A stretch of DNA of 64,000 nt from Henriciella litoralis (lineage in GTDB: Bacteria > Pseudomonadota > Alphaproteobacteria > Caulobacterales > Hyphomonadaceae). The notes beneath the pieces are model-generated. The model made no database searches. It was not told where the DNA came from and saw only the letters and a program-made list of their open reading frames with translations. Both the position numbers and the translations under genes were made by a program. Location of the stretch: assembly GCF_002088935.1 (NCBI RefSeq), contig NZ_NCSS01000006.1, forward strand, positions 2,326,407-2,390,406, in the 5' to 3' direction. The first letter of the stretch is position 1. The number at the start of each line of letters is the position of its first letter. Below, piece by piece: positions 46,639-54,411 of this stretch.

Positions 46639-47004
46639 CTATAAGAGGCCGGCTTCGGCAAATTTGCTTTCGATGATGTCGGCATCGAATGGCTTCATGA
46701 TGAATTCGTTCGCGCCGGATCGCATGGCTTCGCCGATATATTCAGCGTCATTCTCGGTGGAGCAGAAGACGACGGTTGGCTTGTCACCGCCGCGCTCCCG
46801 GCGCAGGGCGCGCAGGAAATCGAGCCCGTTCATGACAGGCATGCTCCAGTCGAGCAGGATGGCATCGGGCATGTCTTCGCGGCAGGCGGTGAGGGCTTCA
46901 GCGCCATCCCCGGCTTCGCGGACGTCAAATTTCAGGTCCTGAATAATGCGTCCGGCGACTTTGCGCACAACGCGGGAGTCATCAACAATGAGACAGGTTT
47001 TCAT
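46639..47004 (-). CDS. single-domain response regulator (CheY-like)
   Basis: The 121-residue receiver domain has acidic pocket D8/D9 (LIVDDSRVVR), phospho-acceptor D52 (ILLDWSMPVMNG), the Ser/Thr switch in VVFCSTEND and the Lys in IMKPFDAD. No output domain. It lies between chpT and a cheR-like gene and so may exchange phosphate with ChpT or link it to motility; this is inference from context. Confidence 0.93.
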   Translation of the reverse strand: MKTCLIVDDSRVVRKVAGRIIQDLKFDVREAGDGAEALTACREDMPDAILLDWSMPVMNGLDFLRALRRERGGDKPTVVFCSTENDAEYIGEAMRSGANEFIMKPFDADIIESKFAEAGLL

Positions 47005-47068
47005 GTGTTCCCCCCGGGACTAGCGCGCCAATCAGAACAGATTTGCCGCATCGGGGTTAATGACGGGT

Positions 47069-47725
47069 TTAACCCTCGGCATCGAGTCCTGGCGCACGTA
47101 GAATAATCCGTTCTTCCTCAGCCTCGGCAACAAGAGATCCGCCAAGCCCTTCGGCAATGATGCGGGTGAAGAGGGGCTGGACGGTCCGTGCGGACCAGCC
47201 GTCCTGCGGTTCGATCCCCTGAATGGCGTCAGCCGTGTCCTCGCGCAGTTTGCAGCGCTGACCGGAGGCAGTGACGATCATACCGAGGCCTTCGCTCTCA
47301 TTGCGGACCTTGATGTTGATCTTGCCGCCGCGCGGCAGGCAGTCGACGGCGAGCATCACCATATTCATGATCAGCCGGGCGTGAGAAAAGCTCAGATGCT
47401 CAGTCTCAATGTCCCATTCCAGCTCGGGCGTCTTGTTGTGGGTTTCGACAAAGCGTTCGGTGATCTGGCGCGCATCGTGGATGTCTGCCGCGCCTTTCGA
47501 GAGGCCGACAGAGCCAAAGGCGTAACGCAGGAATTTAAGTTTGGAGGCCGCGCTCTCAGCGCCGTCATGCAGAAGCTTTTCAGCTTGCTGGCTCATTTCC
47601 GCGTCATGCGGATCGTTCATGAAGTCGATGGCATTGGTGATCGACGAGACAGATGAAACCAGATCGTGGCAGATGCGCGATGAGATGTAGGCCGACAGGT
47701 GCGCCGGATCGATCGTAGCTTGCAT
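47069..47725 (-). CDS. chpT: histidine phosphotransferase ChpT
   Basis: The first helices carry the phospho-acceptor His20 in SSRICHDLVSSVSSITNAID, followed by a degenerate HATPase-like domain (LIMNMVMLAVDCLPRGGKIN, then GLGGSLVAEAEEE). This is the dimeric ChpT architecture, 218 residues. In Caulobacter ChpT passes phosphate from CckA to CtrA and CpdR, controlling the cell cycle. It opens a minus-strand group with a response regulator and CheR-like gene. Confidence 0.93.
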   Translation of the reverse strand: MQATIDPAHLSAYISSRICHDLVSSVSSITNAIDFMNDPHDAEMSQQAEKLLHDGAESAASKLKFLRYAFGSVGLSKGAADIHDARQITERFVETHNKTPELEWDIETEHLSFSHARLIMNMVMLAVDCLPRGGKINIKVRNESEGLGMIVTASGQRCKLREDTADAIQGIEPQDGWSARTVQPLFTRIIAEGLGGSLVAEAEEERIILRAPGLDAEG

Positions 47726-47805
47726 GGACTGGCCCCTTCTTCTGCGCCAAAGGGGAATCTAGCTGATTCGCAACGATTTTGCGTGCCGGAACACCGTCGC
47801 GTCTG

Positions 47806-48045
47806 TTATCCGTCGTCGTCTTCGGGGCGCTCTATGTCGTCATGGCCGTGGCGGGCGCTGTGGAAGAGCAGCCAGAACAGCCCGCCTGACAAGACAAGAC
47901 TGCCAATTGCGCCAAACGCGTAAGCGGCCCAGCCATGCGGCGTCATGGTCACGCCAAAGTCTGACCAGAGCATGACAACGCCCCAGCCGGCCACGAGCGC
48001 AGCAAAGGCTGCGCCGATGAAGACGAGGAGCGTTGTTCGGGTCAT
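47806..48045 (-). CDS. small two-helix membrane protein
   Basis: The 79-residue protein consists of two hydrophobic helices (LVFIGAAFAALVAGWGVVML and YAFGAIGSLVLSGGLFWLLF) and a short His/Asp-rich charged tail (HSARHGHDDIERPEDDDG). Not recognised beyond that. It lies between chpT and the ydbL-like gene on the same strand, 20 bp after the latter. Confidence 0.65.
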   Translation of the reverse strand: MTRTTLLVFIGAAFAALVAGWGVVMLWSDFGVTMTPHGWAAYAFGAIGSLVLSGGLFWLLFHSARHGHDDIERPEDDDG

Positions 48046-48065
48046 TCAGCGTGAACTGGGGTGAT

Positions 48066-48419
48066 CTATTTCTTCTTCCAGCTGCCGCTGTCATCCATGA
48101 TGTATTCACCTGGACCGGCGGCGGCTGTCAGCTTTTCACCTGTGACGCGCGCGACTTCCTGAGGCGTGGTGCCTGTCTGGCTGGCCAGCGAGTCATAGGC
48201 GGCGCGGCGCTTGTTATTGGTGTCCTGCACGAGGCGAACGAGGGCCGGATCGGCGCCGCCGCTGACAATACCGAGATAACCGTCAATGCGCTCGCCAACG
48301 ACGCCCTGGTCTTTGGCGGCTTCGATCTGAGGGTCGGCGGCAGAGGCCGGGCCAGCGAAGGACAGGGCTGCACCGGCCATCAGGACGGCTGCGAGAAGAG
48401 TTCGAATGATGCTTGGCAT
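48066..48419 (-). CDS. ydbL: YdbL-like DUF1318 periplasmic protein
   Basis: A signal peptide (TLLAAVLMAGAALSFAGPAS) precedes a DUF1318 domain with GVVGERIDGYLGIVSGGADP and VQDTNNKRRAAYDSLASQTG. About 117 residues. In E. coli YdbL works with YnbE and YdbH in phospholipid transport to the outer membrane. The gene order ydbH-ynbE-ydbL is preserved here on the minus strand, so the same system is likely. The start at ATG 48419 is preferred over the TTG at 48428. Confidence 0.88.
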   Translation of the reverse strand: MPSIIRTLLAAVLMAGAALSFAGPASAADPQIEAAKDQGVVGERIDGYLGIVSGGADPALVRLVQDTNNKRRAAYDSLASQTGTTPQEVARVTGEKLTAAAGPGEYIMDDSGSWKKK

Positions 48420-48443
48420 TTTGATCAAGGTTCCTTTGTGGAC

Positions 48444-48647
48444 CTAGAAGATATCAGGATTGGATGAGATCAGGTCTTCGACCTCACGGTCGAGTTTTAC
48501 GCGCACTTCCTGATCGATCTTTACATTGAGATTGATCGTGATCGGCTCACTAGGGGCCTGTACGCGGACCGTTGGGGTGCAAGCAGCCGCCAGGGCGACC
48601 GTTGCGCAAGAGAGGATGGAAAGTCGTGTCATGTCTAGGGCTTTCAT
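48444..48647 (-). CDS. ynbE: YnbE-like outer-membrane lipoprotein
   Basis: A lipoprotein signal (SILSCATVALAAACTPTVRV, Cys lipobox AAAC) precedes a short mature chain with the YnbE hallmark PITINLNVKIDQEVRVKLDR and ending in LISSNPDIF. In E. coli YnbE forms a beta-strand-based partner of the AsmA-like YdbH at the outer membrane. The position 66 bp downstream of the ydbH-like gene agrees. Confidence 0.88.
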   Translation of the reverse strand: MKALDMTRLSILSCATVALAAACTPTVRVQAPSEPITINLNVKIDQEVRVKLDREVEDLISSNPDIF

Positions 48648-48712
48648 GTTGGGCACACTTTGTATCATTTAAGCTGAACGTCAATTGAATAGACTTGTAG
48701 GGCTTGTTCAGT

Positions 48713-51700
48713 TCAGGGGCTTGGTGTCTCCGCCGCTTCAGGCGGTTCGCTTTCTATTTCGGTGACCTCGGCACCCGTCTGTGACTGGGCTGTCGCTTCG
48801 GCCAGCCAGCCAGTACTGGTCATGCTCTGTCCGGTGCGGATGAGTTTCATCAGTTCAGAATCGACGCCGATATTGAAGGCGAACGGGGCGCCGCCGAGAA
48901 CCTTGGGCGACTTGCCGACAAGTTTGAGCGTGATCAGGACGTCGCCGCTGAGATTGCCGTCTGCGCCAACTTCCAGGACCGAGAAGCGAAAATCCTTCAG
49001 CGCGTCGAAGGCGAGTTCGACCCGGTCATCGGCTTGCGCTGCGGCGTCCCCAATCTCGCCGGTATAGGCAATCTTGCCGCCCTCGCTGTCGGCTTTCAGG
49101 ACTGCGTTCCGGATATAGGCGTTCGGCCCGACAAGCTCGACCGGGAAAGTGCCGGAGACAGTGCCATCGGCTTCGACATCGGGCAGTTTGAACGTGCTGA
49201 TAATGTCCTTCAGCTCAAGCTTGCGCGCTGAAATCTCGATGATGTCGCGCGTGCCAGAGATGGTCCAGTCAGAGCGCCCGACAACGAGTTCACCGCCTGC
49301 GAACGGCCAGCGGGCCTCTTCGATCGTGGCATTGGTGGCCTCTGTAAGCTTGAAGTGGATCACACCGTCTTTCAGCGGGATGCCGGGATTGATGGAGCCG
49401 AGGCGGACTTCCTGACCGGGCGGGGTGCTGAGCGCCATGATGTCGTCAAAGACAATGCGCCCATTCACGCCATCGACCGCACCGACCCGCAAAGTGTCGA
49501 AGCCGAGATCGGTGGCTTCGACGAAGCCGGTGCCGCTGACATTTCCGCCATCGATCAGGAAACTTGCGCCGGCATTGAGTTGGCCGCGGGCGTTCGACAG
49601 CAAACCGCGGACGCGTTCGCTGAGCGCGGTCGGCTGGAAGCCATTTGGCTCGAAGGTCAGATCGCGGGTCGTGACCGAGGCTTCGCCGTCCATCTTTACC
49701 AGATCCAGCGTGAGGTTCATGTCCGCGACGGTGCGGCCGGCGCGCGCTGTGCTGATCGGGCCGTTGACCTGCATAAGGCCATTGCCGAAGTTTGCCGTCA
49801 GGTCTCCAGTAAATGGGCGATATAACGGGTCATCCCCGCGATCACGAACCTCGACTTGGTTGGCCGTTGCGCGTCCCGAAAGCCCTGAGGCAGGCAGCGT
49901 GGCCGTGAAATTTGCCGACTGAAGCGAAATGTCTGCGGGCACGAGCGATCCGGAGAATTCGGCGCGCCCCGTCGTGGCGGTGATTTTTAGCGGGTTCGCA
50001 GTTGCCAGCTTCAGATCAGGCGATGCGGCGCTGATGCCGAGCGTATTGTCTCCAATATCCATCTGCAGGACCATTTGTCTGGCGCTGATATCGAAGCTGG
50101 CGGATTTGGCAGCCTGCCAGTCGAGCAGTCCGCTCTGAAGTGAGAGCGTCCCGGATGTGTCTGTGGTGCGAAACGGAATAGCCGCATCGCCGAGGTCCAG
50201 TACGCCCGTAAAACCATCCTTGGTCCGGCGAACAAGACGACCCTCCTTGGGGCATAGCTGCAGCTGCATCGCCCCGATCGCGAGATCACCGGCTGCGTCG
50301 ATGCCCTTGGTGTCGAGCCCGATGCAGCGGGTGCTGTAGGACTGGACGCGGAGTGCGTCGCCGGAAATCGCTTCCAGCCCGCCAAACAGGCGCGCATTTT
50401 TCATGTCCATCCCGAACAGGCGTCCATTGATCCTTATCTCGCCGAGGCCTTGGACGTGCGCATCGCCGGAGGTGCTGTCGAAGTCGAGTTCGCTGAGATT
50501 TGCGCCGAGTGTCAGGCCGGAGGCTGTCCAGGGGTCAATGGAGAAGCCGCCGGCTTTCAGCCTGATGCCCTCATCAGTCACCAGCAGGTCTGACACGTCG
50601 GCGGCAAGAGTTGGCAAGCCGGGGCCGTGCAGGGTGAGGACGCCGGCCACGTCAATAATGTCCCCCGAGACATTGAGCGCTGGCTGTGTCTCGTGCGGTG
50701 TCAGGGCAAAAACAGCGCCATTGGCAGCGGTCGCGCTAAGCTTGCGGGTCGTCCTGAGTGACCAGTCGCTGCCATTTGCGAGACTGAACGTGTAGCCGCT
50801 GCCGGTCGCAAAATCCGAGAGGGCAGCCGATAGCCCTGAGCGCAGCGCCTTGCCGTGCGCCTCGAAGGGCGCAGCCGGGGCGATCGAATCCAGTATCCGG
50901 CGGCGTGTGTCGGCCTCGACCGTGGCGCCGTTTGCGACGGCTTCGCCGGTCAGGTTGATCGTTGAAAGGTCCTCGCTCGCGCTTCCCTGTCCGCTGAGGG
51001 TCAGCTCGCTTGCTGAAAGGTCTGGATGCTGAAAGTCCGTCAGGCGGGCCGCGAAGTCACCCTCGAACTGGTCCTTGCCGTTGCGTTTGGTCTCCAGTGT
51101 GAGGCTGGCCGTCTGGGCCGTGAAGTCCTGCCATCTAACGCTTGCCGAATTGGCCTCAGCGCTGAGCCGTCTTAGCCGCGCCAGCAGTGGGGCGCCTTCA
51201 TCTACTTCGCCTGCAACAATCCCGGCGCGTCCGCTCGCATGTGTGTCTTCCAGGGCCAGATCAGGCGCCGAGAGTGTGTCGATTGATGCTGACCACTCAA
51301 CGGTCGGCAGCAATGTGTCGGCCATGGAGGCATCAAGGGTGATGTTGCGCGCTTCCAGCCCTTCGAAGACGGCTTCCTTCAATTGCAGACGCGCACTGCC
51401 CTGGAGGCGAAAGCCTGAGAGGGACAAGTCGACCCGGCCTTCCGTGAGGCTCAGACTTCCTTGTTCGGATGAGAGGTCGACAGGTTCAATGCGCGCATGA
51501 AGCGTCGCCTTGTAGGGGAGTTTGCCTTCAAACCGGCCCGTCGCCACGACCGTGCCAGCAGGTGTTTGCGCCTCAATGCGGGCATCGCGAACGACGATTT
51601 CCGGCATGGCTTGCGGCGTTTCGGAGGAACCACCGGGCGCCAGGTCTTCAAGACCGCCAACCGATATTTTCCCATCTTCGGTATAACTGAGCCTGATGAC

Positions 51701-52036
51701 AGGGCGATTAATCTCGACGCGCTCGACAACCGGCTTCAGAAAACCCTTCCAGCTTAATTCAACTGTCAGGCGTTCAGCCTCGAACGGGATTTGACCTGTC
51801 TCATTTGTAAGGCGGATGGCATCGATGGTTGTGCCGGAAAGACTCAGGTCTGTAGCTTCAATCTCGCATTCCAACGCCTGGGAGCGGCACCAGCGCTTGG
51901 CTATGGTCTCGGTCAGGGACAGCCGGAAAACCCATAGGAGCAGCAGCGTGAACAGTAATAGCAGCAACACAAGGCCGATGCCTGTCAGCCAGGGGTGTCT
52001 GCTCAATTTTCGACCGAACATAACAAACCCTGACAA
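48713..52036 (-). CDS. ydbH: YdbH-like AsmA-family envelope bridge protein
   Basis: The 1107-residue protein begins with a membrane anchor (HPWLTGIGLVLLLLLFTLLL). A very long beta-rich periplasmic body follows, with many short strands (IDAIRLTNETGQIPFEAERL and similar), ending in the conserved C-terminal part (QSMTSTGWLAEATAQSQTGA region). This is the AsmA/TamB/YhdP type; such proteins form hydrophobic grooves that carry phospholipids from inner to outer membrane. The E. coli YdbH is shorter (about 880 residues). The two following genes are its known partners YnbE and YdbL. Confidence 0.88.
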   Translation of the reverse strand: MSGFVMFGRKLSRHPWLTGIGLVLLLLLFTLLLLWVFRLSLTETIAKRWCRSQALECEIEATDLSLSGTTIDAIRLTNETGQIPFEAERLTVELSWKGFLKPVVERVEINRPVIRLSYTEDGKISVGGLEDLAPGGSSETPQAMPEIVVRDARIEAQTPAGTVVATGRFEGKLPYKATLHARIEPVDLSSEQGSLSLTEGRVDLSLSGFRLQGSARLQLKEAVFEGLEARNITLDASMADTLLPTVEWSASIDTLSAPDLALEDTHASGRAGIVAGEVDEGAPLLARLRRLSAEANSASVRWQDFTAQTASLTLETKRNGKDQFEGDFAARLTDFQHPDLSASELTLSGQGSASEDLSTINLTGEAVANGATVEADTRRRILDSIAPAAPFEAHGKALRSGLSAALSDFATGSGYTFSLANGSDWSLRTTRKLSATAANGAVFALTPHETQPALNVSGDIIDVAGVLTLHGPGLPTLAADVSDLLVTDEGIRLKAGGFSIDPWTASGLTLGANLSELDFDSTSGDAHVQGLGEIRINGRLFGMDMKNARLFGGLEAISGDALRVQSYSTRCIGLDTKGIDAAGDLAIGAMQLQLCPKEGRLVRRTKDGFTGVLDLGDAAIPFRTTDTSGTLSLQSGLLDWQAAKSASFDISARQMVLQMDIGDNTLGISAASPDLKLATANPLKITATTGRAEFSGSLVPADISLQSANFTATLPASGLSGRATANQVEVRDRGDDPLYRPFTGDLTANFGNGLMQVNGPISTARAGRTVADMNLTLDLVKMDGEASVTTRDLTFEPNGFQPTALSERVRGLLSNARGQLNAGASFLIDGGNVSGTGFVEATDLGFDTLRVGAVDGVNGRIVFDDIMALSTPPGQEVRLGSINPGIPLKDGVIHFKLTEATNATIEEARWPFAGGELVVGRSDWTISGTRDIIEISARKLELKDIISTFKLPDVEADGTVSGTFPVELVGPNAYIRNAVLKADSEGGKIAYTGEIGDAAAQADDRVELAFDALKDFRFSVLEVGADGNLSGDVLITLKLVGKSPKVLGGAPFAFNIGVDSELMKLIRTGQSMTSTGWLAEATAQSQTGAEVTEIESEPPEAAETPSP

Positions 52037-52228
52037 AAAATTAGGAATTTGGACTGCAAATTGCAGCTCAAATTGCCTTGCACTGCCCTCCGCAGACGAA
52101 TACGTACATCGGTGGGCCGGATTGATAAACGCATTTCGCTTAATTTTAGCGAAAGAGATTCAACCGATAGGGGCAAGGACTTGTATTGCCTATCAGCGTG
52201 TGCACGCTGAAACCAGAGGGAGGCCCGA

Positions 52229-53590
52229 TTGCTGAACATGAATTTTTCGCGCGGAACCGTAACAATGACGGCGATAGGGGCAGTTGCTGTCGGCCTGTCG
52301 ATGTCAGCGTTCCATTTCCTCGGACAGTCGAAAGCTGCAGAAGCGCAGGTTTCGCCCGCAGTTCACCTTGCCACTCCGCTGGCGGCGACCTTGCTGAGTG
52401 CCCAGGGCTTTGAAGCCCAGGATGACCTGATTGTCCGGGACGGTACGCTGAAATCCCGCGAAACCCTGCTCGGGCTTGTTCAGGAACTTGGGGCCGATAG
52501 TTCACAGGCGGCCAAATCGCTGCAGGTCATTTATGACGCAGAGCTTCTTGACCCGCGCCGTGTGCGAGCCGGAATGACTGTGCAGGCTCAGTTCCGCGGC
52601 AATACGCCCGAAACAGCCGAACTGGTTTCGCTCTCGCTGAGCGAAGACTCCGGCAAGCAGATCCTCTCCAAGCGCAAGAGCGACGGCGAATTCATGCCGG
52701 TGGTTCTTCAGGCCAGAACGCAGCCGGTCGAACGGCGCATCAAGGCCAAGATCAATTCCAGTATCTATGAAGCTGCGCTTTCAAATGGCGCGCATGACCA
52801 GCAAGTCGTCGATTATGCGACGATCTTCGGGTACGACCTCGACTTCCAGCGCGACATTCAGCCGGGCGACGAGTTTGAAATCGTTTACGAGGAACTTGTC
52901 GACGAACGCGGTAATCGCGTGCGCTCTGGTGACGTCCTCTATGCATCGCTCAACGGCAAGGCGCTGAACAAGTCCTACTACCGTTTTACCCCCGAAGAGG
53001 GCGGTGAGCCTGACTACTTCAATTATAACGGCGAGAGCGCCACAAAGTTCCTGATGAAAACACCTATTAATGGTGCACGTCTGTCATCGAGCTTTGGCTA
53101 CCGTCGTCACCCGATTTCCGGATATAACAAGCTTCACAAGGGGACCGACTTTGCTGCCCCGACCGGCACGCCGATCTATGCAGCAGGCAACGGGACCATT
53201 GAGCGCGCCAATCGCTATGGCGGCTATGGCAACTATATCCGCATCAAGCATGCCAATGGCTATTCGACCGCCTATGCGCACATGTCACGCTTCGGCAAGT
53301 ACCGGACTGGCCAACGTGTTCGCCAGGGCGACATCATCGGCTATGTTGGCACCACGGGCGCGTCGACCGGGCCTCACCTGCACTATGAGGTGATGATCAA
53401 TGGCAAGCAGGTGAACGGCATGAAACTTGACCTGCCGACCGGCCGCAAACTGGCTGAAACGCCAGAGCTTCTCAAAGCCTTCATTGAACGCCGCGATCAG
53501 ATCGATGCGTTCCGGAATGGCGATGCTGATGTGCAGTCGCCAGCCCAGATGCTGACGATGACCAGCTATGAAGCGCCTCCTGCGCCCTGA
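52229..53590 (+). CDS. M23-family zinc metallopeptidase
   Basis: The N-terminus has an uncleaved or signal-type hydrophobic segment (AIGAVAVGLSMSAFHFLGQS). A middle domain (residues about 60-260) resembles OapA/LysM-like spacers, and the LytM catalytic domain follows: SSFGYRRHPISGYNKLHKGT with the zinc ligands His and Asp in HKGTDFA, and HLHYE with the other His pair. It would cut peptidoglycan cross-links or, lacking one residue, activate amidases. All ligands appear present, so it is probably an active endopeptidase. The start is TTG 52229 (GGAGG 5 nt upstream) or ATG 52238. Confidence 0.92.
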   Translation: MLNMNFSRGTVTMTAIGAVAVGLSMSAFHFLGQSKAAEAQVSPAVHLATPLAATLLSAQGFEAQDDLIVRDGTLKSRETLLGLVQELGADSSQAAKSLQVIYDAELLDPRRVRAGMTVQAQFRGNTPETAELVSLSLSEDSGKQILSKRKSDGEFMPVVLQARTQPVERRIKAKINSSIYEAALSNGAHDQQVVDYATIFGYDLDFQRDIQPGDEFEIVYEELVDERGNRVRSGDVLYASLNGKALNKSYYRFTPEEGGEPDYFNYNGESATKFLMKTPINGARLSSSFGYRRHPISGYNKLHKGTDFAAPTGTPIYAAGNGTIERANRYGGYGNYIRIKHANGYSTAYAHMSRFGKYRTGQRVRQGDIIGYVGTTGASTGPHLHYEVMINGKQVNGMKLDLPTGRKLAETPELLKAFIERRDQIDAFRNGDADVQSPAQMLTMTSYEAPPAP

Positions 53591-53644
53591 TTGAGCTTTG
53601 CCAGGTGGTCGCTGAGAGCGGCGGTCTGCAAACAGATACTCTAT

Positions 53645-53680
53645 AAACGCCCCTACCTTTTTAAGGTGGGGGCGTTTTTT
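53645..53680 (+). terminator. intrinsic terminator of the M23 peptidase gene
   Basis: A long 15-bp stem (AAACGCCCCTACCTT / AAGGTGGGGGCGTTT, one wobble pair) with a 3-nt loop and T-run follows the stop by 55 bp. Confidence 0.93.
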
Positions 53681-53758
53681 GTGATGAAGATCATGGTCCT
53701 GGCCTTGCCGGAGCCCTGAAATTTGGTCGCGCCCGTCCCGGATGAGCGATAACGAAAT

Positions 53759-53796
53759 GCATAAACGCATACCTATATTGCACGTTTATGCGTTTA
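53759..53796. repeat. overlapping inverted repeats upstream of urcA
   Basis: GCATAAACG at 53759-53767 is matched by CGTTTATGC at 53783-53791, and TAAACGCAT at 53762-53770 by ATGCGTTTA at 53788-53796, around an AT-rich centre (ACCTATATTG). The two overlapping palindromes lie about 95 bp before the urcA start, in promoter position, and look like a regulator binding site. The binding protein is unknown. Confidence 0.55.
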
Positions 53797-53888
53797 CAGA
53801 ATGCTGCATGTGCTCACAACTGATGCTGCACCCGCGAAAAGCGGGGCAAAGGGCGGGCAATGTCCCGCGTAGATCAGGGGTTTAGATC

Positions 53889-54236
53889 ATGAAAATCCGC
53901 GTTTCCTCCATCCTTTTCGCTCTTTCGCTTTTCTCCGGCGCTGCCTATGCCGACGATTTGAAAGACGTCACAACCTCAATGACGTTCAACCCGGAGCTGC
54001 TGAGCAGCGACGCTGGCGCTGCGCGCGTGCTCACCAGCCTTGAACGGCAGGCCAAACGCAGCTGTAGCACCGTGTCCATGGCGCGTGTTGGTCTCCTCGT
54101 TGACTCTGTCTGCGTCGAAGACATCATGTTCCAGGCGGTGACGGCGATCAGCGACAGCAATCTGTCGGCTCAGTATGTCGGGTCTGACTATTATGTTGAG
54201 ACGACTTCGCCGCGCATTCAGGTCGCTTCCAACTAG
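53889..54236 (+). CDS. UrcA family exported protein
   Basis: A signal peptide (ILFALSLFSGAAYA) precedes a small mature chain of about 93 residues with the UrcA pattern of two cysteines (SCSTVSM and SVCVEDIM) and the motif VLTSLERQAKRSC and FQAVTAISDSNL. The family is typical of Caulobacterales, Sphingomonadales and relatives; function unknown. Flanked by an inverted repeat upstream and a strong terminator downstream, so it is a monocistronic unit. Confidence 0.85.
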   Translation: MKIRVSSILFALSLFSGAAYADDLKDVTTSMTFNPELLSSDAGAARVLTSLERQAKRSCSTVSMARVGLLVDSVCVEDIMFQAVTAISDSNLSAQYVGSDYYVETTSPRIQVASN

Positions 54237-54283
54237 TTTTATCTAAGGGTCGGCCCGGTCTTTCCGGGTTTGGCCGCATCATC

Positions 54284-54323
54284 AAAAGGCTCCGGACCCA
54301 ATCACAGGTCCGGAGCCTTTTTT
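54284..54323 (+). terminator. intrinsic terminator of urcA
   Basis: The arms AAAAGGCTCCGGACC and GGTCCGGAGCCTTTT pair perfectly over 15 bp with an 8-nt loop and a T-run. Confidence 0.93.
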
Positions 54324-54361
54324 GTGCGCATCCACTCACGCGCACTGCCCGCATATAGAAA

Positions 54362-54388
54362 CGCCCCCGCCAGATACTGGCGGGGGCG
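54362..54388 (-). terminator. hairpin downstream of clpB
   Basis: The arms CGCCCCCGCCAG and CTGGCGGGGGCG with a 3-nt loop lie 24 bp past the clpB stop. On the minus strand only GTTTCTA follows, so it is a strong hairpin with a poor U-tract. Confidence 0.7.
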
Positions 54389-54411
54389 CATGATGTGGCT
54401 TTACCGCTCGG

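Noticed and set aside
47053..47075. Possible CtrA box between chpT and the response regulator (TTAA..TTAA)
   Set aside because: The spacing is 8 bp, whereas the CtrA consensus is TTAA-N7-TTAA, and one half overlaps the chpT stop codon; too weak to list as a site.
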